64,000 nt of DNA from an uncultured Muribaculaceae bacterium (GTDB lineage: Bacteria > Bacteroidota > Bacteroidia > Bacteroidales > Muribaculaceae), in contig CALUMH010000012.1 in the NCBI GenBank assembly GCA_944321685.1, positions 1 to 64,000 on the forward strand, read 5' to 3'. The notes below the pieces were generated by a model. The model did no database searches. It saw nothing but the letters and a program-made list of their open reading frames with translations, and was not told where the DNA came from. The position numbers and the translations under genes are program-made. This document shows, piece by piece, positions 9,646 through 19,023 of the stretch; position 1 is the first letter of the stretch, and every line of letters begins with the position of its first letter.

Positions 9646-9675
9646 ATAAGGTTATATTAATGGTTTTATGTTGTA

Positions 9676-9708
9676 CAAATATAGCGAAAGATTAAAGTAC
9701 TGCCAAAA
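9676..9708 (-). promoter_or_regulatory. Promoter of GH29-cutC
   Basis: On the minus strand, TTTTG (9708-9704) is followed after 20 nt by TATATTTG (9683-9676). This is a perfect match to the Bacteroidetes TTTG / TAnnTTTG promoter, 31 bp upstream of the GH29 start. Confidence 0.7.
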
Positions 9709-9792
9709 TTGCCAAAGCGATTTTTACACTACGGTTACCACAATTTGCAAATCGACGCGCCGAGGGAATACGTGTGTGAGCAGGCAACAATA

Positions 9793-9827
9793 TTTTTTGC
9801 TTGCCACATATTTTTTCACCATTTTTG
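9793..9827 (+). promoter_or_regulatory. Promoter of the metallophosphoesterase gene
   Basis: TTTTTTG (ending 9799), a 20-nt spacer, then CATTTTTG (9820-9827), one base off TAnnTTTG. It lies 19 bp upstream of the ATG at 9847. Confidence 0.5.
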
Positions 9828-9846
9828 CATACAAAATAAAAGCACG

Positions 9847-11070
9847 ATGAAACGATATATAAAGATAACTTGCGCGATTGCGGTGGCTGCCGCCATATCG
9901 CTGTTTGTGAAAAGCCGCTGGAACGCATGGTTCGGCAACATACCCGAAGAGCCTTACACTGCGGCAGAAGCCCCCGACCGCATCATCCTGACACCGGGTG
10001 AACAATTCATGTCGCAGCGCACCGTGTCGTGGCGTTGCGGCGACACATTAGAACCGTCGTTCCTGACGCTTACCGCAGACGGCGATTCCGTGACACTGCA
10101 AGCCGCCGGCACCGTGGTGGAAAGCCGCGGCGGACGCGATGCCTTCTACCGGGTGAGCCTCGACAGCCTGCAAGCAGGCAAGGAATACAGCTACAGCGTA
10201 TCCACAGCAGGGAAACGGTCAGCTGCATATTCGTTTACAATGCCGCAAGCCGACTTGCCACAACGGCAATTCATATTCTTCGGCGATGTGCAAGACGGCT
10301 TCGGCGGCCCGTCGGGCAAATGGTTTGCCAAATTATACCGAAAATTTCCCGATGCCGATTTTTGGGCTTGTGCGGGCGACCTTGTGGAGCGGCCCATCGA
10401 TGCTTATTGGAACTACTTCTACTCGACAGCCGACTCCATACTCACCACCATGCCACTTATCACGGCCACCGGCAACCATGACTACCTGAAATCGCTGTAT
10501 CCGAGCATCGACCCGCGTTGGCGACACACATTCGTGTATCCCGGGAACGGAGCCGAAACTGCTATGGGTATAAGTTATTACATCGACCTGCCCGACTTGC
10601 GGATTATGGTTGTCGATACTCACGGCATCAACGATTGCATAACACTCACCGCACGTTACCGCTGGCTGCGCAAGTGCCTCAAGGAAGCAGGCGACAAGTG
10701 GAAAGTGGTGATGTACCATCACCCTGCCTACTCTGTGCGCAAAAGCCGCAACAACTTACAGATACGGAACACATTTGTGCCACTGCTTGAAAAATATGGC
10801 GTACACCTTGTTTTGCAAGGGCATGAACACGGATATATGCGTAACATCGGCACCCGTGGCGACCACCCGGTGTACATAGTCTCGTATATGTCGCCAAAGT
10901 CATATCCGGCACGCCCCGAAAGCCCGGAATTCAAAGTGATTGGCAACACACCTATGTACCACACAATAGATTATGACAACTTTAAGATGGAGTTCCGCTC
11001 ATATGCCGTCGAGAACGATTCGCTTGTGGACCATGTGGGAATTTCACGGCTCATGACCGACAGCTTCTGA
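9847..11070 (+). CDS. Secreted metallophosphoesterase, purple acid phosphatase-like
   Basis: A 407-residue protein with an N-terminal hydrophobic segment (about residues 5-20) that serves as a signal or anchor. An Ig/fibronectin-like N-terminal domain as in purple acid phosphatases comes next, then a calcineurin-like phosphoesterase domain. The metal-binding series is complete: GDVQD, GDLVE, GNHD, HHP and GHEHGY. The open frame extends upstream to 9709, but the ATG at 9847 gives the signal sequence and follows a promoter. The last 20 bases overlap the convergent glycerate kinase gene. The substrate is unknown. Confidence 0.88.
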   Translation: MKRYIKITCAIAVAAAISLFVKSRWNAWFGNIPEEPYTAAEAPDRIILTPGEQFMSQRTVSWRCGDTLEPSFLTLTADGDSVTLQAAGTVVESRGGRDAFYRVSLDSLQAGKEYSYSVSTAGKRSAAYSFTMPQADLPQRQFIFFGDVQDGFGGPSGKWFAKLYRKFPDADFWACAGDLVERPIDAYWNYFYSTADSILTTMPLITATGNHDYLKSLYPSIDPRWRHTFVYPGNGAETAMGISYYIDLPDLRIMVVDTHGINDCITLTARYRWLRKCLKEAGDKWKVVMYHHPAYSVRKSRNNLQIRNTFVPLLEKYGVHLVLQGHEHGYMRNIGTRGDHPVYIVSYMSPKSYPARPESPEFKVIGNTPMYHTIDYDNFKMEFRSYAVENDSLVDHVGISRLMTDSF

Positions 11071-12193
11071 GCAATTTTGCCACCTGCGCGGCGGTAAAAC
11101 GCACATTGCGCAGCGTGACATCTTTCTTCATGGCATATTCAAGGCTCACAGGCGACTGCTGTATCGATAACAATGCGGCAAACCGGCTGTCATCAACACC
11201 CCGGCAATCCACACACCCGGCAATGCCTATAACCGGCACACCTGCACGGGCAGCACGGTGCGACACAGCACCCACCACCTTGCCCATAAGGCTCTGCGCA
11301 TCTATCCGCCCCTCGCCGGTGATAACATAATCGGCACCGGTTATAATATCGTCAAAACCGGCAAGGTCGAGTATAATCTCGCTACCGGGTTTCAATTCGG
11401 CATCGAGCAATGCTAAAATTCCGCCACCCGCTCCCCCGGCTGCACCGGCACCCGGCGATGAAGTTATCTCTTTCCCACAATACTGCTTAATGACGTGGGC
11501 ATACACGGCAAGCCCATGGTCAAAATATTCCACCATCTGTTCGTCGGCTCCTTTTTGTGGCGCAAAAACATATGCAGCCCCCATATTCCCGGTCAACGGA
11601 TTATCGACATCACAGGCCGCAGTGAACCGGCATTGCGCAAGACGAGGGTCGATTTCACCGGCATCTATTGCCGCGACTTGTGGCAGGCTCTCACCTATCG
11701 GAGCCAATTCACAGCCATTGCAATCAACAAACCGATAACCCAGTGCCGCAAGCAGCCCCATACCGCCATCATTGGTGGCACTGCCGCCAAGCCCGATTAT
11801 AAAACGGCGGCAACCGCGGTCAACGGCATCTTTTATCAAAACTCCCGTACCGAAAGTAGTGGTTTTAAGCGGGTTCCTCAACTGCGGCTCCACCAATGGC
11901 AAACCCGAGGCTGCGGCAAGTTCTATTGCTGCCGTGTTTCCATCATCAAGAATTACATAACCGGCCTTTATGGGACGCATCAGCGGGTCGAAGGTTGCAC
12001 ACTCCACCCGGCGCACGCCGCCCCTTGCCATGCGTGCAACAGCCTCTACCGTGCCCTCACCGCCGTCGGCTACCGGCACATTCACCACCTCGCAACCGGG
12101 CAACACCACACGAAAAGCAGAGGCAACGGCTTCGCCCACTTCTTCGGCATTTGCCGAACCTTTAAACGAATCAAATGCTGCAACTATCTTCAT
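11051..12193 (-). CDS. Glycerate kinase
   Basis: A 380-residue type I glycerate kinase (GlxK/GarK family). MKIVAAFDSFKGS at the N terminus, PVADGGEGTVEA, the FIIGLGGSATNDGGMG glycine-rich loop and ITGEGRIDAQSLMGKV are all diagnostic. It phosphorylates D-glycerate to phosphoglycerate. The product isomer, 2- or 3-phospho, cannot be told from the sequence. It is a single gene on the minus strand, overlapping the metallophosphoesterase tail by 20 bp. A repeat-family palindrome lies just upstream of its start. Confidence 0.93.
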   Translation of the reverse strand: MKIVAAFDSFKGSANAEEVGEAVASAFRVVLPGCEVVNVPVADGGEGTVEAVARMARGGVRRVECATFDPLMRPIKAGYVILDDGNTAAIELAAASGLPLVEPQLRNPLKTTTFGTGVLIKDAVDRGCRRFIIGLGGSATNDGGMGLLAALGYRFVDCNGCELAPIGESLPQVAAIDAGEIDPRLAQCRFTAACDVDNPLTGNMGAAYVFAPQKGADEQMVEYFDHGLAVYAHVIKQYCGKEITSSPGAGAAGGAGGGILALLDAELKPGSEIILDLAGFDDIITGADYVITGEGRIDAQSLMGKVVGAVSHRAARAGVPVIGIAGCVDCRGVDDSRFAALLSIQQSPVSLEYAMKKDVTLRNVRFTAAQVAKLLRSCRS

Positions 12194-12212
12194 AATTACC
12201 CGAAAAAACTAA

Positions 12213-12238
12213 TAGAGACGCGATTAATCGCGTCTCTA
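12213..12238. repeat. GAGACG-arm palindrome, copy 1
   Basis: A perfect 26-bp palindrome starting TAGAGACGCGATT and ending AATCGCGTCTCTA. It lies between the glycerate kinase and DUF4923 genes. It shares its arms, but not its centre, with palindromes at 24482, 24558 and 53654. Confidence 0.75.
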
Positions 12239-12268
12239 CGGCATATTGTGATAACTTAATAAATCTCA

Positions 12269-12952
12269 CTACTTTGTAAATTCCAGCCCGGCATATATTC
12301 CGTCGTAATTTTCAAGCAGGCTTGTAATAGTGGAAAGCTGCGAAATGTTCAACTTGTCGGAAACAAGCGACAACAGAGATTGCAACTTCGACACATCGGC
12401 CATCAGGCTGAGTGTATTAAGCGACTTCGACACTTCCACGGTGACGTTTCCCAACTTGCTTGTGCTTGACAACTTGTTGAAACCGAATATCATTTCTCCT
12501 TCGTTCCCACCCTTCTTGACAGTACCTTTAAACGTTTTGCCGTTCTTAAGGGTGACAGTGACATTGCCATCGGTGGTTATGTCCATTTTCATACCATCAA
12601 GCCCCAACTTGTCGTAATACGGCATAAGTTTTTCCTTGAGGACGGCAGCAGCCGCTGCCCCCCCGGCCTGTTGAAGCACATCGTCGCTTTTGAACTGTAT
12701 CGACGGACCGGTAATAGTCCACGATCCTGCAATATCTTTCACCTCAAGGTTATCGTTCTGCAACACGCCGCCAAGTATGCTCCCGAGCATCGAAGCACCG
12801 GAAGAGGTTGACGAAGATGTCGAATCCGACTTTGCCGCCGAATTGTTCAATACACCTCCGAGCACACTGCCCCAATCAAAAGCGTTCACCCGGGTTGCCC
12901 CTATCATAGCAACCACGGCAGCCAACAATAAAACATTAAACTTTTTCATCAC
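12269..12952 (-). CDS. Secreted DUF4923-like protein
   Basis: A 227-residue exported protein. The signal peptide spans about residues 1-24 and is followed by a Gly/Ser/Ala-rich region with two copies of an S-(V/I)-LGGVL(Q/N)N motif, a low-complexity Ser/Thr stretch, and a C-terminal domain with DIAGSWTITGPSIQFKSD. I recognise the layout as DUF4923, a Bacteroidales family of unknown function. ATG occurs twice in a row, so the start could be 12952 or 12949. It is a single gene with its own predicted promoter (TATTTTTG on the minus strand at 13006-12999). Confidence 0.82.
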   Translation of the reverse strand: MMKKFNVLLLAAVVAMIGATRVNAFDWGSVLGGVLNNSAAKSDSTSSSTSSGASMLGSILGGVLQNDNLEVKDIAGSWTITGPSIQFKSDDVLQQAGGAAAAAVLKEKLMPYYDKLGLDGMKMDITTDGNVTVTLKNGKTFKGTVKKGGNEGEMIFGFNKLSSTSKLGNVTVEVSKSLNTLSLMADVSKLQSLLSLVSDKLNISQLSTITSLLENYDGIYAGLEFTK

Positions 12953-12998
12953 GATTGATTTCTTTCTGTCATTAATTCTTATAGATTTTCAATCTGCA

Positions 12999-13006
12999 AA
13001 AATAGT
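12999..13006 (-). promoter_or_regulatory. Predicted -7 box of the DUF4923 gene
   Basis: TATTTTTG on the minus strand matches TAnnTTTG and lies 47 bp upstream of the start. TTTG-like -33 candidates exist at 13024-13032, but their spacing is imperfect. Confidence 0.45.
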
Positions 13007-13234
13007 GCAACACGGTCGCAATACAAAACAAATTCATTTGTTTTTAATACCGGGTCGCAACCTGTTTCAGCAAAAAAAGAATGTGTTATATAACATATGC
13101 GCGGCAACTATGTAGCAATACCGTGTTTTAAGTAAACAAACACAACCCGCAAAACGCATTTTGTTTTGAATATTCACCATATCATACACAAATTTTTTAT
13201 TTTATTGCAATTCATGAGCATTTGTGCATAATTA

Positions 13235-13267
13235 TTTTGTTTTTGAATACATAAAGGTGTATATTTG
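13235..13267 (+). promoter_or_regulatory. Promoter of korAB
   Basis: TTTTG (13235-13239), 20 nt, TATATTTG (13260-13267). This is a perfect Bacteroidetes promoter, 62 bp upstream of korA. The rest of the 12953-13329 gap is AT-rich with no other feature I can support. Confidence 0.7.
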
Positions 13268-13329
13268 CATTGCATTTGGCCTCCAAGCCAAATGCTTTGT
13301 ATAATTATGTCGTAAAACCATTAACTAAT

Positions 13330-15174
13330 ATGCTGGATAATACCAATATAAAAGTCCTCGACGACGTGGTGGTACGCTTCTCGGGCGACTCGGGCGATGG
13401 GATGCAACTTGCAGGCAACCTGTTCTCGAATGTGTCGGCCGGTGTGGGCAACCAAATTTCCACTTTCCCCGACTACCCTGCCGAAGTTCGCGCTCCGCAA
13501 GGATCGCTCAGCGGCGTTTCGGGTTTCCAAGTACATATAGGCAAAGGCGTTTATACTCCGGGCGACAAAGCCGACGTGCTGGTCGCAATGAACCCGGCGG
13601 CTCTGAAGCAGCATGCCAAATTCCTTAAAGAAGGCGGAGTGGCAATTGTAGATATCGATTCGTTCAAGAAACGCGACTTGGAAAAAGCCTTGTTCGTCAC
13701 CGACGACCCTTTCACCGAATTGCAACTCAAAGCCCAAGTGGTGGAAGTGCCCATGACATCGATGGTGAAAGACGCACTTGCCGACAGCGGAATGGACAAC
13801 CGCTCGATGACCAAGTGCAAGAATATGTTTGCATTGGGATTGGTGTGCTGGCTTTTCGACCGTCCGCTCGAAAGTGCTTTACACTTGTTACACAATAAAT
13901 TTGCAAAAAAGCCTGCCATATATGAAGCCAACGCAAAAGTCATGCGCGCAGGCTACGATTACGGCCATAACATACATGCATCGGTATCGACCTACCGCAT
14001 CGAAAGCGAAAGCATCCGCCCGGGCCGGTACACCGATGTCAACGGAAACACCGCCACTGCATGGGGATTAATTATGGCATCGGAGAAGAGCGGCAGGCCG
14101 CTTTTCCTCGGCAGCTACCCCATCACCCCGGCAACCGACATTCTTCACGAGTTGGCTAAACGTAAAGACCTTGGCGTAAAAGCCTGCCAAATGGAAGACG
14201 AAATTGCCGGAATTTGTTCGGCTATCGGTGCCGCATTCGCCGGCGACCTCGCAGCCACCAGCACTTCGGGGCCGGGGTTGTCGCTCAAGAGCGAAGGACT
14301 GGGACTGGCCGTCATCACCGAGTTGCCACTGGTGGTAATAGATGTGCAGCGCGGTGGCCCGTGTACCGGTCTGCCAACCAAAACAGAACAGACCGACTTG
14401 CGGCAAGCCCTTTACGGGCGTAACGGTGAATCGCCATTGGCAGTAGTGGCTGCGGCATCGCCCACCGACTGTTTCGACATGGCTTTCGAGGCTGCCCGCA
14501 TAGCCCTCACACACATGACCCCGGTGATATTGCTCACCGACGGTTTCATAGCCAACGGCTCGTCGGCTTGGCGCATACCCGACAGCGACGAGTATCCCGA
14601 AATACGTCCGCCCTTTGTCACCGATGACATGAAAGGCCGCTGGCACCCGTATATGCGCAACGAGCAAACGCAAGTGCGATACTGGGCAGTTCCTGGAACC
14701 GAAGGATTTACTCACCGCGTGGGCGGACTGGAAAAGAGCGCAGTGACAAGCGCAATATCCACCGACCCGGCCAACCATGCCAAGATGGTGGAAGCCCGCC
14801 GCCTGAAGATAGAGAACATCGCACACGACATCCCTGCTCTTGAAGTGAAAGGCGACACCGAGGCCGACACGTTGCTTGTGGGCTGGGGTGGAACATACGG
14901 GCACCTGCTATCGGCCGCCAACCTGCTGAATGCCGACGGGCGGCACGTGGCTCTTGCACACTTCCGCTACATCAATCCGTTGCCGCTCAACACCGGCGAG
15001 GTATTGGCCCGCTACAAGAGGGTTATCGTGGCCGAACTCAACAACGGCCAGTTTGCCGACTACCTGCAAGCCAAGTATCCGGCAACCGAAATCCGCCGCA
15101 TCAACAAAGTGGAAGGGCAACCGTTCCTCGTACAGGAAATAATAGATGGTGTAACTAAAATCATGGAGGACTGA
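13330..15174 (+). CDS. korA: 2-oxoacid:ferredoxin oxidoreductase, fused gamma-alpha subunit (KorA)
   Basis: A 614-residue protein with an N-terminal gamma domain (about 1-190; VRFSGDSGDGMQLAGNL, NPAALKQHAKFLK) fused to an alpha/pyrimidine-binding domain (from about 235: GSYPITPATDILHELAK, CQMEDEIAG, TSTSGPGLSLKSE). This is the architecture of 2-oxoglutarate:ferredoxin oxidoreductase alpha subunits, which make succinyl-CoA and reduced ferredoxin. The frame is open from 13270 but without an ATG; the ATG at 13330 directly starts the conserved domain. The beta subunit follows 4 bp later. Other 2-oxoacids as substrate cannot be excluded. Confidence 0.93.
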   Translation: MLDNTNIKVLDDVVVRFSGDSGDGMQLAGNLFSNVSAGVGNQISTFPDYPAEVRAPQGSLSGVSGFQVHIGKGVYTPGDKADVLVAMNPAALKQHAKFLKEGGVAIVDIDSFKKRDLEKALFVTDDPFTELQLKAQVVEVPMTSMVKDALADSGMDNRSMTKCKNMFALGLVCWLFDRPLESALHLLHNKFAKKPAIYEANAKVMRAGYDYGHNIHASVSTYRIESESIRPGRYTDVNGNTATAWGLIMASEKSGRPLFLGSYPITPATDILHELAKRKDLGVKACQMEDEIAGICSAIGAAFAGDLAATSTSGPGLSLKSEGLGLAVITELPLVVIDVQRGGPCTGLPTKTEQTDLRQALYGRNGESPLAVVAAASPTDCFDMAFEAARIALTHMTPVILLTDGFIANGSSAWRIPDSDEYPEIRPPFVTDDMKGRWHPYMRNEQTQVRYWAVPGTEGFTHRVGGLEKSAVTSAISTDPANHAKMVEARRLKIENIAHDIPALEVKGDTEADTLLVGWGGTYGHLLSAANLLNADGRHVALAHFRYINPLPLNTGEVLARYKRVIVAELNNGQFADYLQAKYPATEIRRINKVEGQPFLVQEIIDGVTKIMED

Positions 15175-15178
15175 CGAA

Positions 15179-16201
15179 ATGGAAGAAACAAAAAACACAT
15201 CATACACAGCAGCCGACTATAAAAGCGACCAGGCAGTGCGCTGGTGCCCGGGCTGCGGCGACCATGCCGTGCTTGCCGAGCTTCACAAAGCAATGGCCGA
15301 ACTGGGCATACCGCCGCACAAGATTGTGGTGGTATCGGGCATAGGATGCAGCTCGCGGCTTATTTATTATATGAACACCTACGGCTTCCACACCATTCAC
15401 GGACGTGGTGCCGCAGTGGCCACAGGCATCAAAGTGGCCAACCCCGAACTCACGGTGTGGCAAGTGTGTGGCGACGGCGACGGCCTGGCCATCGGCGGAA
15501 ACCACACCATCCACGAAGTGCGCCGCAATGTGGACGTGAATATGCTGTTGCTCAACAACAAGATTTACGGTCTCACCAAGGGGCAATATTCACCTACAAG
15601 CGACCGCGGATTTGTGAGCAAGTCGTCGCCCTACGGCACTACCGAAGATCCGTTCATTCCCGCCGAACTGGTATTCGGCGCACGTGGCACTTTTTTCGCC
15701 CGCAGCCTTGACGTGGAACAGGCCGTGTCGCAAGAGGTGATGGTAGCTGCCGCACGACATCGCGGTTGCTCGGTGGTGGAAATATTGCAAAACTGCGTGA
15801 TTTTCAATAACGGGATACATAATTATGTGAGCGAACGTGCCAATCGACCCGAACACACCATCCACCTCGAACATGGCAAAAAGATGCTTTTCGGTGCAAA
15901 TCTCGAAAAGGGTCTTGTGCAAGACGGTTTCGGGCTGAAAGCCGTGACCATAGGCGAGGACGGTTACTACATCGACGATGTGCTCACACATGATGCACAC
16001 TGCCAGTCAAACTTCCTGCACCAGCAGCTTGCCATGATGGACGGCCGCTCGTTGCCGCTTGCCATAGGCGTCATTCGCGACGTGGAAGCACCCGTGTATA
16101 ACGAAGCCGTAGAGCAACAAGTGGCCGAAGTGCGGCAGCGCAAGGGCTACAGCTGCCTGCGCGATATGCTGCTTGCCGGCGACACCTGGGAAGTAAAATA
16201 A
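15179..16201 (+). CDS. korB: 2-oxoacid:ferredoxin oxidoreductase beta subunit (KorB)
   Basis: A 340-residue thiamine-diphosphate-binding subunit that partners KorA. The N-terminal RWCPGCGDHAV motif gives iron-sulfur cysteines, and SGIGCSSR supplies another. The TPP motif runs VCGDGDGLAIGGNH to LLNNKIYGLTKGQYSPTS. No separate ferredoxin-like delta subunit follows, as is usual in Bacteroidetes with a two-gene kor. The gene starts 4 bp after korA and ends before a clear hairpin. Confidence 0.94.
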   Translation: MEETKNTSYTAADYKSDQAVRWCPGCGDHAVLAELHKAMAELGIPPHKIVVVSGIGCSSRLIYYMNTYGFHTIHGRGAAVATGIKVANPELTVWQVCGDGDGLAIGGNHTIHEVRRNVDVNMLLLNNKIYGLTKGQYSPTSDRGFVSKSSPYGTTEDPFIPAELVFGARGTFFARSLDVEQAVSQEVMVAAARHRGCSVVEILQNCVIFNNGIHNYVSERANRPEHTIHLEHGKKMLFGANLEKGLVQDGFGLKAVTIGEDGYYIDDVLTHDAHCQSNFLHQQLAMMDGRSLPLAIGVIRDVEAPVYNEAVEQQVAEVRQRKGYSCLRDMLLAGDTWEVK

Positions 16202-16228
16202 TCCGACACTCCTTTATAGAAACACCAT

Positions 16229-16272
16229 AAGCCTGAGCCTTCCAAACTCGTGTAAATGAGGGTTCAGGCTTA
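16229..16272 (+). terminator. Terminator after korB
   Basis: The arms AAGCCTGAGCC (16229-16239) and GGTTCAGGCTT (16261-16271) pair with one mismatch, and TAATTT follows. It lies 28 bp after the korB stop. Confidence 0.6.
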
Positions 16273-16399
16273 ATTTATGCAACAAAAGATACCAATAACA
16301 ACCTTAACCAAAACATTCAATTGTTGGATATGATGATACTAATTTATCTATTTATGACACTATTACCACCATAAAGAGGCAACTGTGGGGAAACGTGTG

Positions 16400-16407
16400 T
16401 ATTTTTG
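16400..16407 (+). promoter_or_regulatory. Predicted -7 box of the GH2 gene
   Basis: TATTTTTG matches TAnnTTTG, 70 bp upstream of the GH2 start. I see no good TTTG at the -33 position, which may mean that an activator is needed. Confidence 0.4.
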
Positions 16408-16477
16408 TTTAACCAAAATATGTATAACCATTGTATGGCTCGCTTGATGAGCCATCGACATAAACCTGAACGCATTT

Positions 16478-18913
16478 ATGAACCGATTTCTGCTTGCCGC
16501 CACTTTGATGATTGGCACCATCGCCTCGGCGTGGGCTTTTGCTCCACGCGAATACACCGATATGAACCCCGGATGGAAATTCGCACTCGGCAATGCCGCC
16601 GACATGCAGGCCGACTTTACCCATGGCACCGAATATTTCACCTATATGTGTAAGGTCCAAGCCACTTTGCAGGCTCGAAGTCCCATTTGGACTGAATTCA
16701 ACGACAGCGCATGGACCGATGTTGACTTGCCCCACGACTGGGTGGTTGACCTGCCATATAGCAGCGAAGCAAGCCACAGCCACGGATACAAAATGGTGGG
16801 TTGGCGTTACCCCGAAAACAGTGTGGGCTGGTATCGCAAGCATTTTACCATTGGACGTGAAATGGAAGGTAAGCACATATATGTGGTGTTTGACGCCATT
16901 TTCCGCGATGCACAGGTGTTTTGCAACGGGTTTTACCTTGGCCACGAGCCGAGCGGATATATCTCGCAAGTGTATGACATAACCGAATACCTTAATTATG
17001 GCGGAGACAACGTGCTGACGGTGCGCGCCGATGCCTCGACCGAGGAAGGATGGTATTACGAGGGCGCAGGCATTCCGGGCAACGTGAAGCTCTATGCGAC
17101 TGCTCCGTTACACGTTGCACACTTCGGCACACAGGTAACCACCGACATTGCCGACGACTACAGCCGGGCGGCAATAAACATCTCGACAACAATAAGAAAC
17201 ACACGGCTCTCCGATGACTCGGCCACAGTGCGGCACACGCTGCTCGATGCCGACGGCACAGTGGCCGCACAATCGAAAGGGGTGAATTGCCACGTGGGAT
17301 ACAAGAGTGAAAACACCGTTCGCGAAAGCATCACACTACCAAACCCGCACTTGTGGCAACTCGACAACCCATACCTATACACAATAATCACCGATGTGAT
17401 TGACAAGCAAGGAGAAACAATCGACACCTACACCACACGCATAGGTGTGCGTACAATAAAGTTCGATGCCGACAGCGGTTTCATGCTCAATGGCAAAAGG
17501 GTGAAAATCAAGGGTACCAATATGCACCTCGACCATGCCGGGGTGGGTACGGCCGTTGGCCGGGAACTGTGGCGTTACCGCATCAATCGGTTAAAGTGGA
17601 TGGGCAGCAATGCCATCAGAAGCTCGCACAACCCGGCATCGCCCGATATGCTCGACCTATGTGACGAGATGGGTATGCTCGTAATCGACGAAAACCGTCC
17701 GATGGGCATTAACGAAGAGCAATTAAGGCAATTGCGCAGCATGATTGTGCGCGATCGCAACCACCCGTGCATAATCCTGTGGAGCATAGGCAACGAAGAG
17801 TGGGCGATAGAGGGCACTTCAGGCGGCGAGAAAATAGCCCGGTCGATGTGTGCCCATGTGCACCGGCTCGACTCGACGCGCCTTGCCACTGCCGGCAACG
17901 CGGGCGGACGCGAGTTTATCAAGGGGCTTGATGTACAAGGTTATAATTATATTAAACAAAACGATGTTGACGGACTGCACAAGCTCAACCCGCAATGGTG
18001 CGCGGTGGGTACCGAAGAGACTTCGGGGTGCGGCACCCGCGACGTGTATTACACCGACTCATTGCAGGGGCGAATGGCCGCAATCAACCGCGAACCGGCC
18101 GGCCAACAAGACATGAAAAATGTGATAGAACGCGGTTGGAAGTTCTATGACGAACGACCCTGGCTGGGAGGATTGTTCTACTGGACGGGGCTTGACTACC
18201 GCGGCGAACCCAACCCGATGAAATGGCCGGCAACCGGCTCGCAATTCGGCCTCATGGACTATTGCGGTTTCCCAAAGGACGAGACTTACTACCTGCGGGC
18301 TTGGTGGACGCAAGAACCGGTGTTGCACATATTGCCCCACTGGAACCTTGCCGGGCATGAAGGCGAAGAGGTGGAAATATGGGCTTACAGCAACTGCGAC
18401 GAAGTGGAACTCACCGTCAACGGTCGCAACTTGGGCCGCAAGGCCATGCCGCGCAACGGGCATATTGAATGGACTGCCACTTACCGGCCCGGAACAGTTT
18501 CGGCCATCGGGTACCGGAATGGCAAGAAAGTTGCCGAATGTGTAATCGAGACCACGGGTAAAGCCTCAAAAATCAATGCCGTTGCGCAGAAACAGTCGTT
18601 CAAAGGCGACGGGTATGACTTGGCTGTAATCGACATAGAGCTGCTCGATGACAAAGGCCGCCGTGTGCCCGATGCCGACATCAAACTCAATGCCGCCGTC
18701 ACCGGCCATGCCGAAATCATTGGTTACGGCAACGGCGACCCGGGCTTCAAGTGGCAGGAACGCCCCACACCGGGCAGCGACAAGCAGCATTTTGCCATAC
18801 GCACGTTTGCAGGCCGCGCCCAACTGCTTGTGCGTCCGCTGCGCGGCAGTGACGGCACATTCACTGTCACGCTCTCAAGCGAGGGCCTTACTCCCTCGAC
18901 ATTAGAATTTTAA
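16478..18913 (+). CDS. GH2 glycoside hydrolase, beta-galactosidase-like
   Basis: An 811-residue secreted GH2 enzyme. The signal peptide spans residues 1-20 (ASAWA). Next come the sugar-binding jelly roll with LPHDWVVDLPY, an Ig-like domain, and a TIM barrel containing IKGTNMHLDHAGVG and RSSHNPASP. Glu440 in SIGNEEW is the expected acid/base and Glu513 in VGTEETSG the nucleophile. C-terminal Ig-like domains (a DUF4982-type segment, then VIDIELLDDKGRRVPDAD) complete the layout typical of Bacteroidetes GH2. Beta-galactosidase is most likely, but related specificities are possible. It is monocistronic, 110 bp before the outer-membrane protein gene. Confidence 0.88.
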   Translation: MNRFLLAATLMIGTIASAWAFAPREYTDMNPGWKFALGNAADMQADFTHGTEYFTYMCKVQATLQARSPIWTEFNDSAWTDVDLPHDWVVDLPYSSEASHSHGYKMVGWRYPENSVGWYRKHFTIGREMEGKHIYVVFDAIFRDAQVFCNGFYLGHEPSGYISQVYDITEYLNYGGDNVLTVRADASTEEGWYYEGAGIPGNVKLYATAPLHVAHFGTQVTTDIADDYSRAAINISTTIRNTRLSDDSATVRHTLLDADGTVAAQSKGVNCHVGYKSENTVRESITLPNPHLWQLDNPYLYTIITDVIDKQGETIDTYTTRIGVRTIKFDADSGFMLNGKRVKIKGTNMHLDHAGVGTAVGRELWRYRINRLKWMGSNAIRSSHNPASPDMLDLCDEMGMLVIDENRPMGINEEQLRQLRSMIVRDRNHPCIILWSIGNEEWAIEGTSGGEKIARSMCAHVHRLDSTRLATAGNAGGREFIKGLDVQGYNYIKQNDVDGLHKLNPQWCAVGTEETSGCGTRDVYYTDSLQGRMAAINREPAGQQDMKNVIERGWKFYDERPWLGGLFYWTGLDYRGEPNPMKWPATGSQFGLMDYCGFPKDETYYLRAWWTQEPVLHILPHWNLAGHEGEEVEIWAYSNCDEVELTVNGRNLGRKAMPRNGHIEWTATYRPGTVSAIGYRNGKKVAECVIETTGKASKINAVAQKQSFKGDGYDLAVIDIELLDDKGRRVPDADIKLNAAVTGHAEIIGYGNGDPGFKWQERPTPGSDKQHFAIRTFAGRAQLLVRPLRGSDGTFTVTLSSEGLTPSTLEF

Positions 18914-18925
18914 TATTTTTTAACT

Positions 18926-18935
18926 GGGGGGGGGG
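18926..18935 (+). repeat. Poly-G tract of ten
   Basis: Ten consecutive G in the 110-bp gap between the GH2 and outer-membrane protein genes, about 40 bp upstream of the predicted -7 box at 18977. Such a run is prone to slippage. Confidence 0.8.
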
Positions 18936-18976
18936 TAAAATATACAATTCTCCAGGTAGGGCGTGCAACTTTTCAC

Positions 18977-18984
18977 TACCTTTG
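18977..18984 (+). promoter_or_regulatory. Predicted -7 box of the outer-membrane protein gene
   Basis: TACCTTTG matches TAnnTTTG, 39 bp upstream of the ATG at 19024. No TTTG lies at -33. Confidence 0.5.
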
Positions 18985-19023
18985 CTGCATCTAAAGCTCA
19001 AAAACAATTCAATTATTCACATT

